Assembly (NCBI GenBank): GCA_964460185.1
Contig: CAYWTM010000003.1
Span: forward strand, 1 to 64,000
DNA: 64,000 nt
Direction: 5' to 3'
DNA from: JAVJPJ01 sp040217295
GTDB taxonomy: Bacteria; Pseudomonadota; Alphaproteobacteria; Rhodobacterales; Rhodobacteraceae
Positions 53,981 through 63,225 of this stretch are shown here, piece by piece. Positions within the stretch are counted from its first letter, which is position 1. Each line of letters begins with the position of its first letter. The position numbers and the translations under genes are program-made. The notes below the pieces were generated by a model. It was not told the origin of the DNA. It saw nothing but the letters and a program-made list of their open reading frames with translations, and searched no databases.

Positions 53981-55509
53981 AGCGCGCTGATCACCGCGAT
54001 CAATGCGGCCCCCATGACCACCCCCGCAGCGGCATATCCCAGGCGCTCCGGCCACGGATTGCGGCGCGAGGGCCTGGACGGATTGGCCTGCGCCAGCAGT
54101 GCCGCCTCGGCCAGGGCCGGCAGTCGCGGCCCAAAGCGTGCCAGCACCCGCGCCGTTCGGAACAGATCCCGCGCCAGCGCCTGCGGCCCGATGTTGCGGC
54201 CGATGTAATCCTCGACCACGGGGCGCGCGACCGTCCAGATATTCATGTCTTCGGGATCCAGCGACCGCGCGACGCCTTCGACCACCACCATGGTGCGTTG
54301 CAGCAAGATCAGTTCGGTCCGGGTTTCCATCCCGAACCGCTCGGTCACCTCGAACAGGTATGCCAGCAGGCGCGCCATGGAAATCCGGCTGGCCTCCATC
54401 CCGAAAATGGGCTCGCCCACCGATCGCAGCGCCTGGGCGAATTCGTCGATATCCCGGTCGGCGGGCACGTATCCGGCCTCGAAATGCACCTCGGCCACCC
54501 GGCGGTAATCCTTGCGGATGAACCCCATCAGGATCTCGGCATAGACCCGGCGCGTGTATTCATCGAGCCGCCCCATGATGCCGAAATCCAGCGCCACGAT
54601 ATCGCCGTTCGGCGCAACCTTGAGGTTGCCCTGATGCATGTCGGCATGGAAAAATCCGTCCCGCAGCGCATGGCGCAAAAAGGTCTGCAACACCCGCGCC
54701 GCCAGCGCCTTGCGGTCGTGTCCGGCTGCATCGATCGCCGCCAGGTCGGACATCGCGACGCCGTTGGCCCAGGCCAGCGTCATCATCCGGCGCGAGGACA
54801 GGAACCATTCCACCTCCGGCACGGTAAAGCCGTCGTCCTTCAGCGTCGTGGCATGGAATTCCCCCGCAGCCGAGGCTTCGATGCGCAGGTCCAACTCGCG
54901 CAGGACCACGCCTTCGAAATGCTCGATCACATCGCGCGGTCGCAGGCGGCGGGTGGCTGGCGACAATGTCTCGACCACCCAGGCGATCAGGTAGAACGCA
55001 TCGATATCCTTGCGGAACGCCCGTTCGATGCCGGGTCGCAGGATCTTGACGGCAACCTCGCGCCCATCGGTGGCCAGGCGCGCCCTGTGCACCTGCGCGA
55101 TCGACGCCGCCGCCACCGCATCGGAAAACTCCGTGAACATTTCGCCCAGGGGCCGCTCCATCTCGGATTCGACGGTCCGCTTGGCCACATCGGTGGGGAA
55201 TGGCGCCAGCTTGTCTTGCAGGACCTGCATCTGCAGCGCCATATCGGCGCCCACCACATCGGGGCGGGTCGAAAGGATCTGACCGAACTTGATATAGGCA
55301 GGCCCAAGTGCGGTCAGCGCACGGGGAACAGGCGGCATCGCCGGATCGCCGCGCAGACCCAGCCATTTGAACGGCCAACCCAGGATACGGGCGGCAACGC
55401 GCACCGGGCGGGGGGCGTCCATCGCCTCCAGCACGGCCCCCATGGCGCCCGTCCGTTCAAAGGTCGCGCCCGTTCGGATCAGGCGCCAGATGTTGTGCGG
55501 GCCCCTCAC
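53977..55509 (-). CDS. ubiB: Ubiquinone biosynthesis protein UbiB
   Basis: 510 aa, an atypical kinase-like ATPase that helps extract quinone precursors from the membrane. It has the KxGQ motif (YIKFGQILSTR), the Ala-rich loop AAASIAQVH, FFHADMHQGN and VALDFG, and two C-terminal hydrophobic segments. The start is GTG at 55509, one base from the ubiE stop, with GGAAG upstream; the pair is clearly one operon. Confidence 0.95.
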   Translation of the reverse strand: MRGPHNIWRLIRTGATFERTGAMGAVLEAMDAPRPVRVAARILGWPFKWLGLRGDPAMPPVPRALTALGPAYIKFGQILSTRPDVVGADMALQMQVLQDKLAPFPTDVAKRTVESEMERPLGEMFTEFSDAVAAASIAQVHRARLATDGREVAVKILRPGIERAFRKDIDAFYLIAWVVETLSPATRRLRPRDVIEHFEGVVLRELDLRIEASAAGEFHATTLKDDGFTVPEVEWFLSSRRMMTLAWANGVAMSDLAAIDAAGHDRKALAARVLQTFLRHALRDGFFHADMHQGNLKVAPNGDIVALDFGIMGRLDEYTRRVYAEILMGFIRKDYRRVAEVHFEAGYVPADRDIDEFAQALRSVGEPIFGMEASRISMARLLAYLFEVTERFGMETRTELILLQRTMVVVEGVARSLDPEDMNIWTVARPVVEDYIGRNIGPQALARDLFRTARVLARFGPRLPALAEAALLAQANPSRPSRRNPWPERLGYAAAGVVMGAALIAVISAL

Positions 55510-55510
55510 C

Positions 55511-56275
55511 TCAGATCTTCCAGCCCGAATGCAGGGCCGCGATCCCCATGGACAGGTTGCGGTATTTCACCTGTTCGAACCCCGCCTGCCGGATCATCGC
55601 GGCAAAGCTTTCCTGGTCGGGGAACTTTCGGATCGATTCCACCAGGTACTGATAGCTGTCGCGATCATTGGCGATCATCTGGCCCATCCGCGGGATGACG
55701 TTGAACGAATACAGATCATACAGCTTCTGCATCCCGTCATTGGGCAACTGGCTGAATTCCAGCACCATCAGCCGCCCGCCCGGCTTCAGCACGCGATACG
55801 CCTCGGCCAGGGCGTCGGGGATGCGCACCACGTTCCGGATGCCAAAGCTGATCGTGTAAACGTCAAAGGAATTGCTTTCGAAGGGCAGCGCCATCGCGTC
55901 GCCCACGATCCAGTCGAGCTTGTCGGCCATCTGCTCGGCCTCGGCCCGCTTTTGCCCCTCGATCAGCATCGATTCGGTCATGTCGAGAACGGTGGCCTGC
56001 GCGCCCGGCGCGCGCTTGAGAAACCGGAACGCCACATCACCGGTGCCGCCGGCCACATCCAGCAGGCGCTGGCCATCGCGCGGGGCCAGCCAATCCATCA
56101 TCGCATCCTTCCAGATGCGGTGGATGCCCATGCTCATCACGTCATTCATCACGTCATAGCGCGATGCGACATTGGAAAACACGCCATGCACCATGCCGGC
56201 CTTTTCGCCTTCATCCACGGTCTTGAACCCGAAATGGGTGGTCTGCCCTGTGGTATCTTCGGTGCCATCGGCCAT
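55511..56275 (-). CDS. ubiE: Ubiquinone/menaquinone methyltransferase UbiE
   Basis: 254 aa, SAM-dependent C-methyltransferase. Motif I is LLDVAGGTGDVAFRF; the UbiE signatures YDVMNDVMSMGIHRIWKDAM and NGMQKLYDLYSFNVIPRMGQ-like segment are present. I use the ATG at 56275 with AAGGA nine bases upstream, rather than a GTG eight codons earlier. First gene of the ubiE-ubiB operon, divergent from mutM. Confidence 0.96.
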   Translation of the reverse strand: MADGTEDTTGQTTHFGFKTVDEGEKAGMVHGVFSNVASRYDVMNDVMSMGIHRIWKDAMMDWLAPRDGQRLLDVAGGTGDVAFRFLKRAPGAQATVLDMTESMLIEGQKRAEAEQMADKLDWIVGDAMALPFESNSFDVYTISFGIRNVVRIPDALAEAYRVLKPGGRLMVLEFSQLPNDGMQKLYDLYSFNVIPRMGQMIANDRDSYQYLVESIRKFPDQESFAAMIRQAGFEQVKYRNLSMGIAALHSGWKI

Positions 56276-56362
56276 GGGGGCTTGTCCTTTTCTCGTCACG
56301 CCCCTTCTTATAGGGGCCCTTCAGGGCGTTACAATGTCGCCCATTGCATAGGAAAGCCCGCT

Positions 56363-57232
56363 TTGCCCGAACTTCCAGAAGTCGAGACAGTGCGTCGCGG
56401 TCTGGCCCCCGTGCTCGAAGGCGCGCGGATCGCCAAGGCCGCCGTCAATCGCCCCGATCTGCGCTGGCCCTTTCCGGACCGGATGGCCGAGCGGCTGACC
56501 GGCGCGCGGATCGACCGGCTGCGGCGGCGGTCCAAGTATATTCTGGCCGATCTGGACACCGGCGAAACCCTGATCATCCATCTGGGCATGTCCGGGCGCA
56601 TGATCGTATCCGTGCCCGAGGGCGCGACCCGTGACGCGCTGGCCCAGTTTCACCATCTGCATGCCGCCCCGGAAAAACACGATCACGTGGTCATTGATAC
56701 CGACGCGGGCGCCCGTGTCACGTTCAACGACGCAAGGCGGTTCGGCGCGATGGACCTGACCCCGACCGCCACGGCAGAGGATCACTGGCTCTTGCGTGAT
56801 ATCGGGCCCGAGCCTTTGGGCAACAGCTTTGACGAAAACCACCTGATCTCGGCCTTTCACGGTCGCCGCAGCCCGGTCAAGACGGCGCTCCTGGACCAGC
56901 GCATCGTGGCCGGGCTTGGCAACATCTACGTCTGCGAGGCGCTGTTCCGCGCCGGCATCTCGCCGTTGCGCCAGGCGGGTCGTATCGCAAGGCCCCGAGT
57001 CGCATCGCTGGTCCCGATCATCCGCGACGTGTTGACCGATGCGATCGCCGCCGGGGGGTCATCCTTGCGCGATTATCGGCAGGCGGACGGCGAATTGGGA
57101 TATTTTCAACACACCTTTCGCGTTTATGGACGTGAGGGCGAAATATGCCAAACACTTGACTGCCAACAGAAAATTGTCAGAAAGGTTCAGTCGGGCCGAT
57201 CCAGTTTCTACTGCCCGACCTGCCAAAGATAG
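56363..57232 (+). CDS. mutM: Formamidopyrimidine-DNA glycosylase MutM (Fpg)
   Basis: 289 aa. It removes 8-oxoguanine and formamidopyrimidines from DNA. The start must be the TTG at 56363, since the next residues PELPEVETV supply the catalytic N-terminal Pro and Glu; AGGA lies nine bases upstream. Lys58 (in RRSKYI) is the beta-elimination lysine. A zinc finger ends the protein, with cysteines spaced C-x4-C and C-x2-C, a variant of the usual C-x2-C first pair. Confidence 0.96.
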   Translation: MPELPEVETVRRGLAPVLEGARIAKAAVNRPDLRWPFPDRMAERLTGARIDRLRRRSKYILADLDTGETLIIHLGMSGRMIVSVPEGATRDALAQFHHLHAAPEKHDHVVIDTDAGARVTFNDARRFGAMDLTPTATAEDHWLLRDIGPEPLGNSFDENHLISAFHGRRSPVKTALLDQRIVAGLGNIYVCEALFRAGISPLRQAGRIARPRVASLVPIIRDVLTDAIAAGGSSLRDYRQADGELGYFQHTFRVYGREGEICQTLDCQQKIVRKVQSGRSSFYCPTCQR

Positions 57233-57296
57233 GTTGAAACCCCCTGAGCGGATGCTAACCCTGCCGTTCTGAGCAACAGCCAGAGAGCCCGTACAC

Positions 57297-58073
57297 ATGG
57301 CCTACGAGACCCTGATCGTCGACATCGAAGATCACATCGCGCTCATCAAACTCAATCGTCCCGATGCCCTGAACGCGCTGAATGCACAGCTTCTGGGGGA
57401 ATTGGCCAAGGCCGTGAGCCTGGCCGATCAGAACGAAAAAGTGCGCTGTATCGTGCTGACCGGGTCGGAAAAGGCATTCGCCGCCGGTGCGGACATCAAG
57501 GAGATGGCCGAAAAGACCTTTGTCGAGGTGTTCACCGAAGATCTTTTCGCCACCGAGGCGGATGCCATCCTGCGCTGCCGCAAGCCGATCATCGCCGCCG
57601 TGTCGGGCTACGCCCTCGGGGGGGGCTGCGAACTGGCCATGATGTGCGATTTCATCATCGCGGCCGACACCGCCAAATTTGGCCAGCCCGAAATCAACCT
57701 GGGCGTCGTTGCCGGCATCGGCGGCACCCAGCGCCTGACACGATTCGTGGGCAAGTCCAAATCCATGGACATGCACCTGACCGGCCGCTTCATGACCGCA
57801 GAAGAGGCCGAGCGGTCCGGCCTTGTCAGCCGCGTGGTCCCCGCCAAGAAACTGATGGACGAGGCAATGGGTGCCGCCGCCAAGATCGCCGAGAAATCGC
57901 AATTGGCCACCATCGCCGTGAAAGAAGCCGTCAATCGCAGCTACGAGACCACCCTGCGCGAAGGTCTGCTGTTCGAACGCCGCCTGTTCAACGCGCTCTT
58001 CGCGACCGAGGATCAGTCCGAAGGGATGGCCGCCTTCCTCGAAAAACGCGAACCCCAGTTCCGGGACAAGTAG
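57297..58073 (+). CDS. Enoyl-CoA hydratase
   Basis: 258 aa crotonase-fold enzyme that hydrates trans-2-enoyl-CoA in fatty-acid or related degradation. The oxyanion loop is AFAAGADIKEM; the catalytic Glu pair is Glu112 (SGYALGGGCELAMMCD) and Glu132 (GQPEINLGVVAGIGGTQRL). Both glutamates favour true hydratase activity. Downstream of mutM by 64 bp on the same strand, and convergent with the PLP enzyme gene. Confidence 0.95.
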   Translation: MAYETLIVDIEDHIALIKLNRPDALNALNAQLLGELAKAVSLADQNEKVRCIVLTGSEKAFAAGADIKEMAEKTFVEVFTEDLFATEADAILRCRKPIIAAVSGYALGGGCELAMMCDFIIAADTAKFGQPEINLGVVAGIGGTQRLTRFVGKSKSMDMHLTGRFMTAEEAERSGLVSRVVPAKKLMDEAMGAAAKIAEKSQLATIAVKEAVNRSYETTLREGLLFERRLFNALFATEDQSEGMAAFLEKREPQFRDK

Positions 58074-58107
58074 CCGGATCTGCAGAACGGCGCGCCATGC
58101 GCGCCGC

Positions 58108-59424
58108 TCAAACCACGTAATGCAGCGTGTCGAACCGCGCCCGCATGGCGGCCGTGCGCGGGGCAATGGCTGACGGATCATTCGCGGCCAGTGCCTCCGC
58201 GATCAGGTCGGCCATCGCATCCACATCTTGCAGATCGACACCCCACCGCGCCAGCTCGGGCGTGCCAAAGCGCAGGCCGTTCATGTCGCCCGGCACCTCC
58301 GCGATGGGCAACCCGATGCCGCAGGCCAGGAACCCTGCCTGCCGCAGCGTTTTCGATGCGGCCTGCCCGCCGCCATAAGCCCCGGCCTCGATCGCGAATT
58401 GATGCGATGCCGTCGTCCCTTCTCCGGTTTCGAAAACCGGCAGGCCGCGCGCTTTCAGGGCGGCGGCCAGGGCCTGCGCCAGCGCGATCATCTTGGCGGC
58501 ATAGGCGCGGCCATGCACCTTCCAATCCAGCATGGTGACGGCCAGCGCCGCCGATTTCGCCGCGTCGAAATTTGCGGTCATTCCGGGAAAGGCGATCCGG
58601 TCCAGCCGCTGCGCCAGGTCGGCCTCGTTCGTCACGATGATCCCACCCGCAGGCCCGCCCAGGCTCTTGTAGGTGCTCATGGTCATCATATGCGCGCCTT
58701 CGGCCAGCGGATCGGCCCAGGCCTTGCCGGCGATGATCCCGCATTGGTGGGCCGCGTCGAACATCAGCTTTGCGCCCACCTCGTCGGCGATGGCCCGGAC
58801 AGCGCGCACCGGGTGTTCGAACAGGTTCAGGCTGGCCCCCAGGGTGATCAGTTTGGGTCGCTCTGCACGCGCCAGCGCGCCAAGGGCTGCGACATCCACG
58901 GTATAGCCGTCCGCCAGGACCGGCGCGGGCACGGTGCGCAACCCGTAAAGACCCGCACAGCCCGCCCCGTGATGGGTCACGTGCCCGCCGATCGATGCGG
59001 GCGGTGCGATGATCGTATCTCCGGGCCGGCAGGTCGCCATGAAGGCATACATGTTGGCCAAGGCGCCCGATGGCACCCGGATCTCGGCAAAACGCGCATC
59101 GAAAACCTCTGCGACCAGTTCGGCGGCGATCACCTCGATCTCTTCGATGGCTTCCAGCCCCATCTCGTATTTGTCACCCGGATAGCCCAGCGAAGGCCGG
59201 CTTCCGATGCCGCAGGCAAGAAACGCTTCGGCCTTTGGATTCATGACATTTGTCGCCGGATTCAGGTTGAAGCACTCCGTCTCGTGGATCTGCCGGTTTT
59301 CCCCTGCCAGGGCCTCAAGACGGGCCAGAACAGCCGCCGCACCAGATGTCGCGGTTGCGGCGGCGATGGTCTGCACGCGTGTTTCGCAAGTTTCGGGTAC
59401 CCAGTTGCGTTGCGCCAATGTCAT
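58108..59424 (-). CDS. Fold-type I PLP enzyme, serine hydroxymethyltransferase-like
   Basis: 438 aa. It has SHMT-type features: a GYPGDKYEMG stretch, DAAHQCG with Asp223 binding the pyridine nitrogen, and Lys253 in MSTYKSLGGPAGG as the likely PLP lysine. It differs strongly from housekeeping GlyA, so it may be a specialised hydroxymethyltransferase or aldolase for a serine-like substrate. The ATG at 59424 has AGGAGG seven bases upstream; the frame is open 26 codons further but less likely. Substrate unknown. Confidence 0.8.
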   Translation of the reverse strand: MTLAQRNWVPETCETRVQTIAAATATSGAAAVLARLEALAGENRQIHETECFNLNPATNVMNPKAEAFLACGIGSRPSLGYPGDKYEMGLEAIEEIEVIAAELVAEVFDARFAEIRVPSGALANMYAFMATCRPGDTIIAPPASIGGHVTHHGAGCAGLYGLRTVPAPVLADGYTVDVAALGALARAERPKLITLGASLNLFEHPVRAVRAIADEVGAKLMFDAAHQCGIIAGKAWADPLAEGAHMMTMSTYKSLGGPAGGIIVTNEADLAQRLDRIAFPGMTANFDAAKSAALAVTMLDWKVHGRAYAAKMIALAQALAAALKARGLPVFETGEGTTASHQFAIEAGAYGGGQAASKTLRQAGFLACGIGLPIAEVPGDMNGLRFGTPELARWGVDLQDVDAMADLIAEALAANDPSAIAPRTAAMRARFDTLHYVV

Positions 59425-59632
59425 CGAAATGCCTCCTGTTGGTGGTGCGATCATGTCGGCGCCGACGTTCAGGTGCAAACGGCATTTGCATAGGCGGGCC
59501 ATCCCGGCTATACGGCGCGCCAGACATGCGTGTGAGGCCCGCTTCGGCCAGAATCGCCCGGTAGCGAACCCGGGGTCGGGATCTCCCGCGCTTAATGCTT
59601 TTTAGAGACCCGACGAAACGAGAGACACACAC

Positions 59633-59899
59633 ATGGCCAATTCGCCCCAGTCCAAGAAACGCGCCCGTCAGAACGAGCGCCGCTTTGCTATCAACAAGGC
59701 CCGCCGTTCGCGCATCCGCACCTATCTGCGCCGCGTCGAAGAAGCGCTCGAATCCGGCGATCAGTCCGCCGCAGCCGAAGCGCTGAAGGCTGCCCAGCCC
59801 GAGTTGATGCGCGGCGTCACCAAGGGTGTGATGCACAAAAACACCGTTGCCCGGAAAATGTCGCGCCTGTCCAGCCGCGTGAAAGCTTTGGGCAACTGA
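59633..59899 (+). CDS. rpsT: 30S ribosomal protein S20
   Basis: 88 aa, basic and helical. MANSPQSKKRARQNERRFAI and VMHKNTVARKMSRLSSRVKA are diagnostic. It binds 16S rRNA in the small subunit. Its own terminator follows. Confidence 0.98.
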   Translation: MANSPQSKKRARQNERRFAINKARRSRIRTYLRRVEEALESGDQSAAAEALKAAQPELMRGVTKGVMHKNTVARKMSRLSSRVKALGN

Positions 59900-59933
59900 C
59901 TCGCCCCGTTTTACGGCGAAGTTGAAAAACGAT

Positions 59934-59966
59934 AAGGCGCTCCGCATCACCGGGGCGCCTTCTTTC
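59934..59966 (+). terminator. Rho-independent terminator after rpsT
   Basis: AAGGCGCTCC and GGGGCGCCTT pair over ten bases (one T-G pair) with an 8-base loop, followed by CTTTCG. It lies 34 bases after the rpsT stop. Confidence 0.8.
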
Positions 59967-60487
59967 GTTAGGAAATATCATTCGATATTAAGCTCATACC
60001 GAGCACCACCAGATTCGATTGCCATTCACATAACTGTCAAGAACGAAGAGTCGTTGCAGCGATCCACGACCATCCGCTACTTTCACCATGCGATTCAGGC
60101 GCCTTGGGGGGCGGATGAAAAGGCAGGGGCAGCACGCCCGAAACGATCCGGGTCACGGCCTGGGCAATGTCGGTTGATCCGAACGTTTCAAGCGTGACCC
60201 TTGGCAGGTTGGCTTGCCGGCATTGTGACCGGACCGTCACCATTGCTTTGCCTTGGAATTATCCTTCCGATGCCAGAATTGGAGTCCAAAAAACTGGCGC
60301 CAAGGCCGGTGCATAAGTCTGCATCGGACATGATCGGTTTATGGCTCCTTTCGGCATCCAGGTCCGCACCAGGGGAAGGGACAGCCCCCGCGGCAAGGTG
60401 AACTGTGATTGTGGCCCGCATGAAACGCAGGGTCGGGAAGGATCAGGCTGTGGCAGGCGGCCAACGAAAACGAGGATACGAGGGTAC
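59967..60487. other. 521-bp region upstream of dnaA; no gene, short AT-rich palindrome
   Basis: No convincing coding sequence. The start is AT-rich and holds the palindrome AATATC-ATTC-GATATT at 59974-59989. I see only one partial DnaA-box-like sequence (TTATCC near 60258) and no cluster, so this does not look like a typical origin. It should contain the dnaA promoter and leader. The dnaA reading frame stays open about 49 codons upstream of the chosen start, but that extension is unlike DnaA. Confidence 0.5.
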
Positions 60488-61900
60488 ATGACGCACGAGA
60501 CCTGGGGGCAAGTTCGAGGCGAGCTTTTGAGATCAGTGGGCGAGAACAACTTCTCCGCATGGATCGATCCGATCATTTTTGATCGTCTGGATGACCGCAT
60601 CGCGCGCTTTCACGTGCCAACCAACTTCATCGGGTCATGGGTGTCCAAGAATTTTGGCGACGTCATCTTGCGGCATCTGATTTCGGCCGGTGTCGGCGTC
60701 GATCGTATCGAGTTTTCCGTCGAACCCGCCATCGCGTCGCGCGTGGTCAATGCCAATGCGGCGCCGTCCGCCGAGGTCTCTGGCGCGGCCGATCCGACCA
60801 TCGCCGCCTCTGCGCCGGCGTCACGCCCCGCCAGCGACCGCCGGACCGGATCCAGCGATCTTCCCGGCGCGACCCTGAACCCGGCCTATACCTTTGACAA
60901 CTTCGTCGTCGGCAAGCCCAATGAACTGGCCCATGCGGCCGCCCGCCGGGTGGCCGAAGGGCGCGACGTGACCTTCAACCCGCTGTTCCTGTACGGGGGT
61001 GTCGGTCTGGGCAAGACGCACCTTATGCACGCCATCGCCTGGGATCTGCGCGCAAACTTTCCCGAAGCGCGCATCCTGTACCTGTCGGCGGAACAGTTCA
61101 TGTACCGGTTCGTCCGGGCCTTGCGCGAACAGGACACGATCACCTTCAAGCAGCTGTTTCGTTCGGTCGATGTCCTGATGGTCGATGACGTGCAGTTCAT
61201 CGCCGGAAAATCCTCGACCCAGGAAGAATTCTTTCACACGTTCAATGCCTTGATCGAACAAGGCAAGCAGATCATCATCTCGGGTGACCGCGCGCCCGTC
61301 GACATGGAAGAACTGGATGCGCGCATCGCATCGCGCCTGCAGTGCGGTCTTGTGGTCGACCTGCACCCGACGGATTACGAACTGCGCCTTGGCGTGCTGC
61401 AGCACAAGGCAGAACAGGCCATTGCCCGCAACCCGCAGGTCAAACTGGGCGACGGCGTCCTTGAATTCATGGCGCACCGCATTTCGACCAATATCCGCGT
61501 CGTCGAAGGCGCGCTGACCCGGTTGTGCGCCTTTGCCGACCTGGTGCGCAGGGAAATCAACATCGAGATGGTGCAAGATTGCCTTGCCGATATCCTGCGG
61601 TCGACCGACCGCAAGGTGACGCTCGATCAGATCATCAAGACGACCTGCGAGTATTACAATATCCGTCAGGCCGACATCACCGGCGCCAGCAGGGCACGGG
61701 CCGTTGCGCGCCCGCGCCAGATGGCGATGTATCTGTCCAAGACCCTGACCACCCGATCCTATCCCGAGATCGCCCGCAAGCTGGGCAACCGCGACCACAC
61801 CACCGTCCTGTACGGGGTGCGCAAGATCGAGGAACTGATGAGCGTCGACAGCCAGATCGCGGAAGATGCCGAAATCCTGCGCCGTATGCTGGAAGCCTGA
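60488..61900 (+). CDS. dnaA: Chromosomal replication initiator DnaA
   Basis: 470 aa. The N-terminal domain (WGQVRGELLRSVGENNFSAW) is followed by an Ala/Pro-rich linker, the AAA+ domain with Walker A GGVGLGKT (170-177) and Walker B MVDDVQF (Asp233, Asp234), and the C-terminal DNA-binding domain with ARAVARPRQMAMYL and GNRDHTTVLYGVRKI. It binds DnaA boxes and opens the origin. GAGGG precedes the ATG. dnaN and recF follow. Confidence 0.98.
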   Translation: MTHETWGQVRGELLRSVGENNFSAWIDPIIFDRLDDRIARFHVPTNFIGSWVSKNFGDVILRHLISAGVGVDRIEFSVEPAIASRVVNANAAPSAEVSGAADPTIAASAPASRPASDRRTGSSDLPGATLNPAYTFDNFVVGKPNELAHAAARRVAEGRDVTFNPLFLYGGVGLGKTHLMHAIAWDLRANFPEARILYLSAEQFMYRFVRALREQDTITFKQLFRSVDVLMVDDVQFIAGKSSTQEEFFHTFNALIEQGKQIIISGDRAPVDMEELDARIASRLQCGLVVDLHPTDYELRLGVLQHKAEQAIARNPQVKLGDGVLEFMAHRISTNIRVVEGALTRLCAFADLVRREINIEMVQDCLADILRSTDRKVTLDQIIKTTCEYYNIRQADITGASRARAVARPRQMAMYLSKTLTTRSYPEIARKLGNRDHTTVLYGVRKIEELMSVDSQIAEDAEILRRMLEA

Positions 61901-61915
61901 TCCGGGCCAAACATT

Positions 61916-61944
61916 GCGTCAAGCCGCCTCTAGGGGCTTGACGC
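61916..61944 (+). terminator. Hairpin between dnaA and dnaN
   Basis: GCGTCAAGCC and GGCTTGACGC form a perfect 10-bp stem with a 9-base loop, 15 bases after the dnaA stop. It is not followed by a U run, so it may attenuate or process the dnaA-dnaN message rather than fully end it. Confidence 0.5.
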
Positions 61945-62039
61945 TACCGGCTCACCCGGACACTCCTTTAAAAAAACCATTGTGCTGACGGGGGGAAGGG
62001 ATAATCTCGACGCCCCCGCATCTTGTCGGAGCCAGGGCC

Positions 62040-63158
62040 ATGAAACTGTCGATCGAGCGCGCCACGCTGCTGCGCGCTGTCTCTCAGGCGCAATCCGTTG
62101 TCGAACGGCGCAACACGATACCGATCCTCGCAAATGTGCTGATCGAAGCCGATGGCGATACCGTCAGCTTTCGGGCCACGGACCTGGATATCGAGGTGGT
62201 GGACAAGGCTCCGGCTCATGTCGAACGCGCCGGGGCCACGACGGTGTCGGCCGTCACCTTGCATGAAATCGTGCGCAAACTGCCCGATGGGGCGCTGGTC
62301 AGCCTGTCCGAGGATGGCGCGTCCGGGCGGCTGACGGTGCAGGCGGGGCGGTCGAATTTCCAGCTGGCCACCCTGCCCAAGGAAGATTTCCCGGTGATGA
62401 CCGCCAGCGAATATTCCGCCAATTTCTCGTGCTCTGCGCCGGTATTGCGGCGGTTGTTCGACAAATCCAAATTCGCGATTTCGACCGAGGAAACCCGCTA
62501 TTACCTCAACGGTGTCTATTTTCACGTCGCCGAGGGTGAAAACGGCCCCGTTCTGCGCGCTGTCGCCACCGATGGTCACCGCCTTGCGCGCATCGATGCG
62601 GCAATTCCGTCGGGCGCCCAAGGCATGCCCGGTGTGATCGTGCCCCGCAAGACGGTGGGCGAAATGCGCAAGCTGCTGGACGATGACGAGGCGCAGATCG
62701 CCGTGTCGGTCAGCGAGACCAAGATCCGTTTTGCCACGCCCGAGATCACCCTGACCTCCAAGGTCATCGACGGGACATTCCCCGACTACACGCGCGTCAT
62801 TCCGACCAACAACACCCGCAAGATGGAGGTCGATGCCTCGGACTTCGCCAAGGCGGTGGACAGGGTGGCGACGGTCAGCTCGGAACGGTCCCGCGCGGTC
62901 AAGATGGCGCTGGACGAAGACCGGCTGATCCTGTCGGTCAACGCGCCCGATGCGGGCAACGCCGAAGAGGAACTGGCGGTCGCCTATGGCGACGAACGGC
63001 TGGAAATCGGTTTCAACGCGAAATACCTGCTCGAGATCGCCAGCCAGGTTGATCGCGAGAACGCGGTGTTCCTGTTTTCCTCTCCGGGGGAGCCGACCCT
63101 GATGCGCGAAGGCAACGATACCTCGGCGATCTATGTCGTGATGCCGATGCGCGTGTAA
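62040..63158 (+). CDS. dnaN: DNA polymerase III beta sliding clamp DnaN
   Basis: 372 aa with three clamp domains. It begins MKLSIERATLLRAVSQAQSV and VERRNTIPILANVLIEA, has ATDGHRLAR in the middle and ends YVVMPMRV, all typical. The clamp tethers polymerase III to DNA. Length is normal. Confidence 0.98.
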   Translation: MKLSIERATLLRAVSQAQSVVERRNTIPILANVLIEADGDTVSFRATDLDIEVVDKAPAHVERAGATTVSAVTLHEIVRKLPDGALVSLSEDGASGRLTVQAGRSNFQLATLPKEDFPVMTASEYSANFSCSAPVLRRLFDKSKFAISTEETRYYLNGVYFHVAEGENGPVLRAVATDGHRLARIDAAIPSGAQGMPGVIVPRKTVGEMRKLLDDDEAQIAVSVSETKIRFATPEITLTSKVIDGTFPDYTRVIPTNNTRKMEVDASDFAKAVDRVATVSSERSRAVKMALDEDRLILSVNAPDAGNAEEELAVAYGDERLEIGFNAKYLLEIASQVDRENAVFLFSSPGEPTLMREGNDTSAIYVVMPMRV

Positions 63159-63192
63159 GCCGGGGCATTCCAGAGGATTCAATGCCTCCGGC
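63159..63192 (+). repeat. Bulged inverted repeat in the dnaN-recF spacer
   Basis: GCCGG-GGCATT and AATGCC-T-CCGGC pair over 11 bases with one unpaired T and a 12-base loop, starting at the base after the dnaN stop. The sequence around it (GCCTCCGGCGG followed by an AT-rich TATTTTCAGGATAAAGATG) resembles a motif I recall as frequent between genes of Rhodobacteraceae. That recollection is not checked. Confidence 0.45.
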
Positions 63193-63225
63193 GGCCATAT
63201 TTTCAGGATAAAGATGGGGTGGGAG

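Noticed and set aside
55367..56362. Long open frame continuing upstream of mutM over ubiE and ubiB
   Set aside because: It lies antisense to two well-supported genes, and its sequence resembles no protein; the catalytic proline fixes the real start at 56363.
60341..60487. Upstream extension of the dnaA frame by 49 codons
   Set aside because: The added residues do not resemble DnaA, and a good start with GAGGG exists at 60488.
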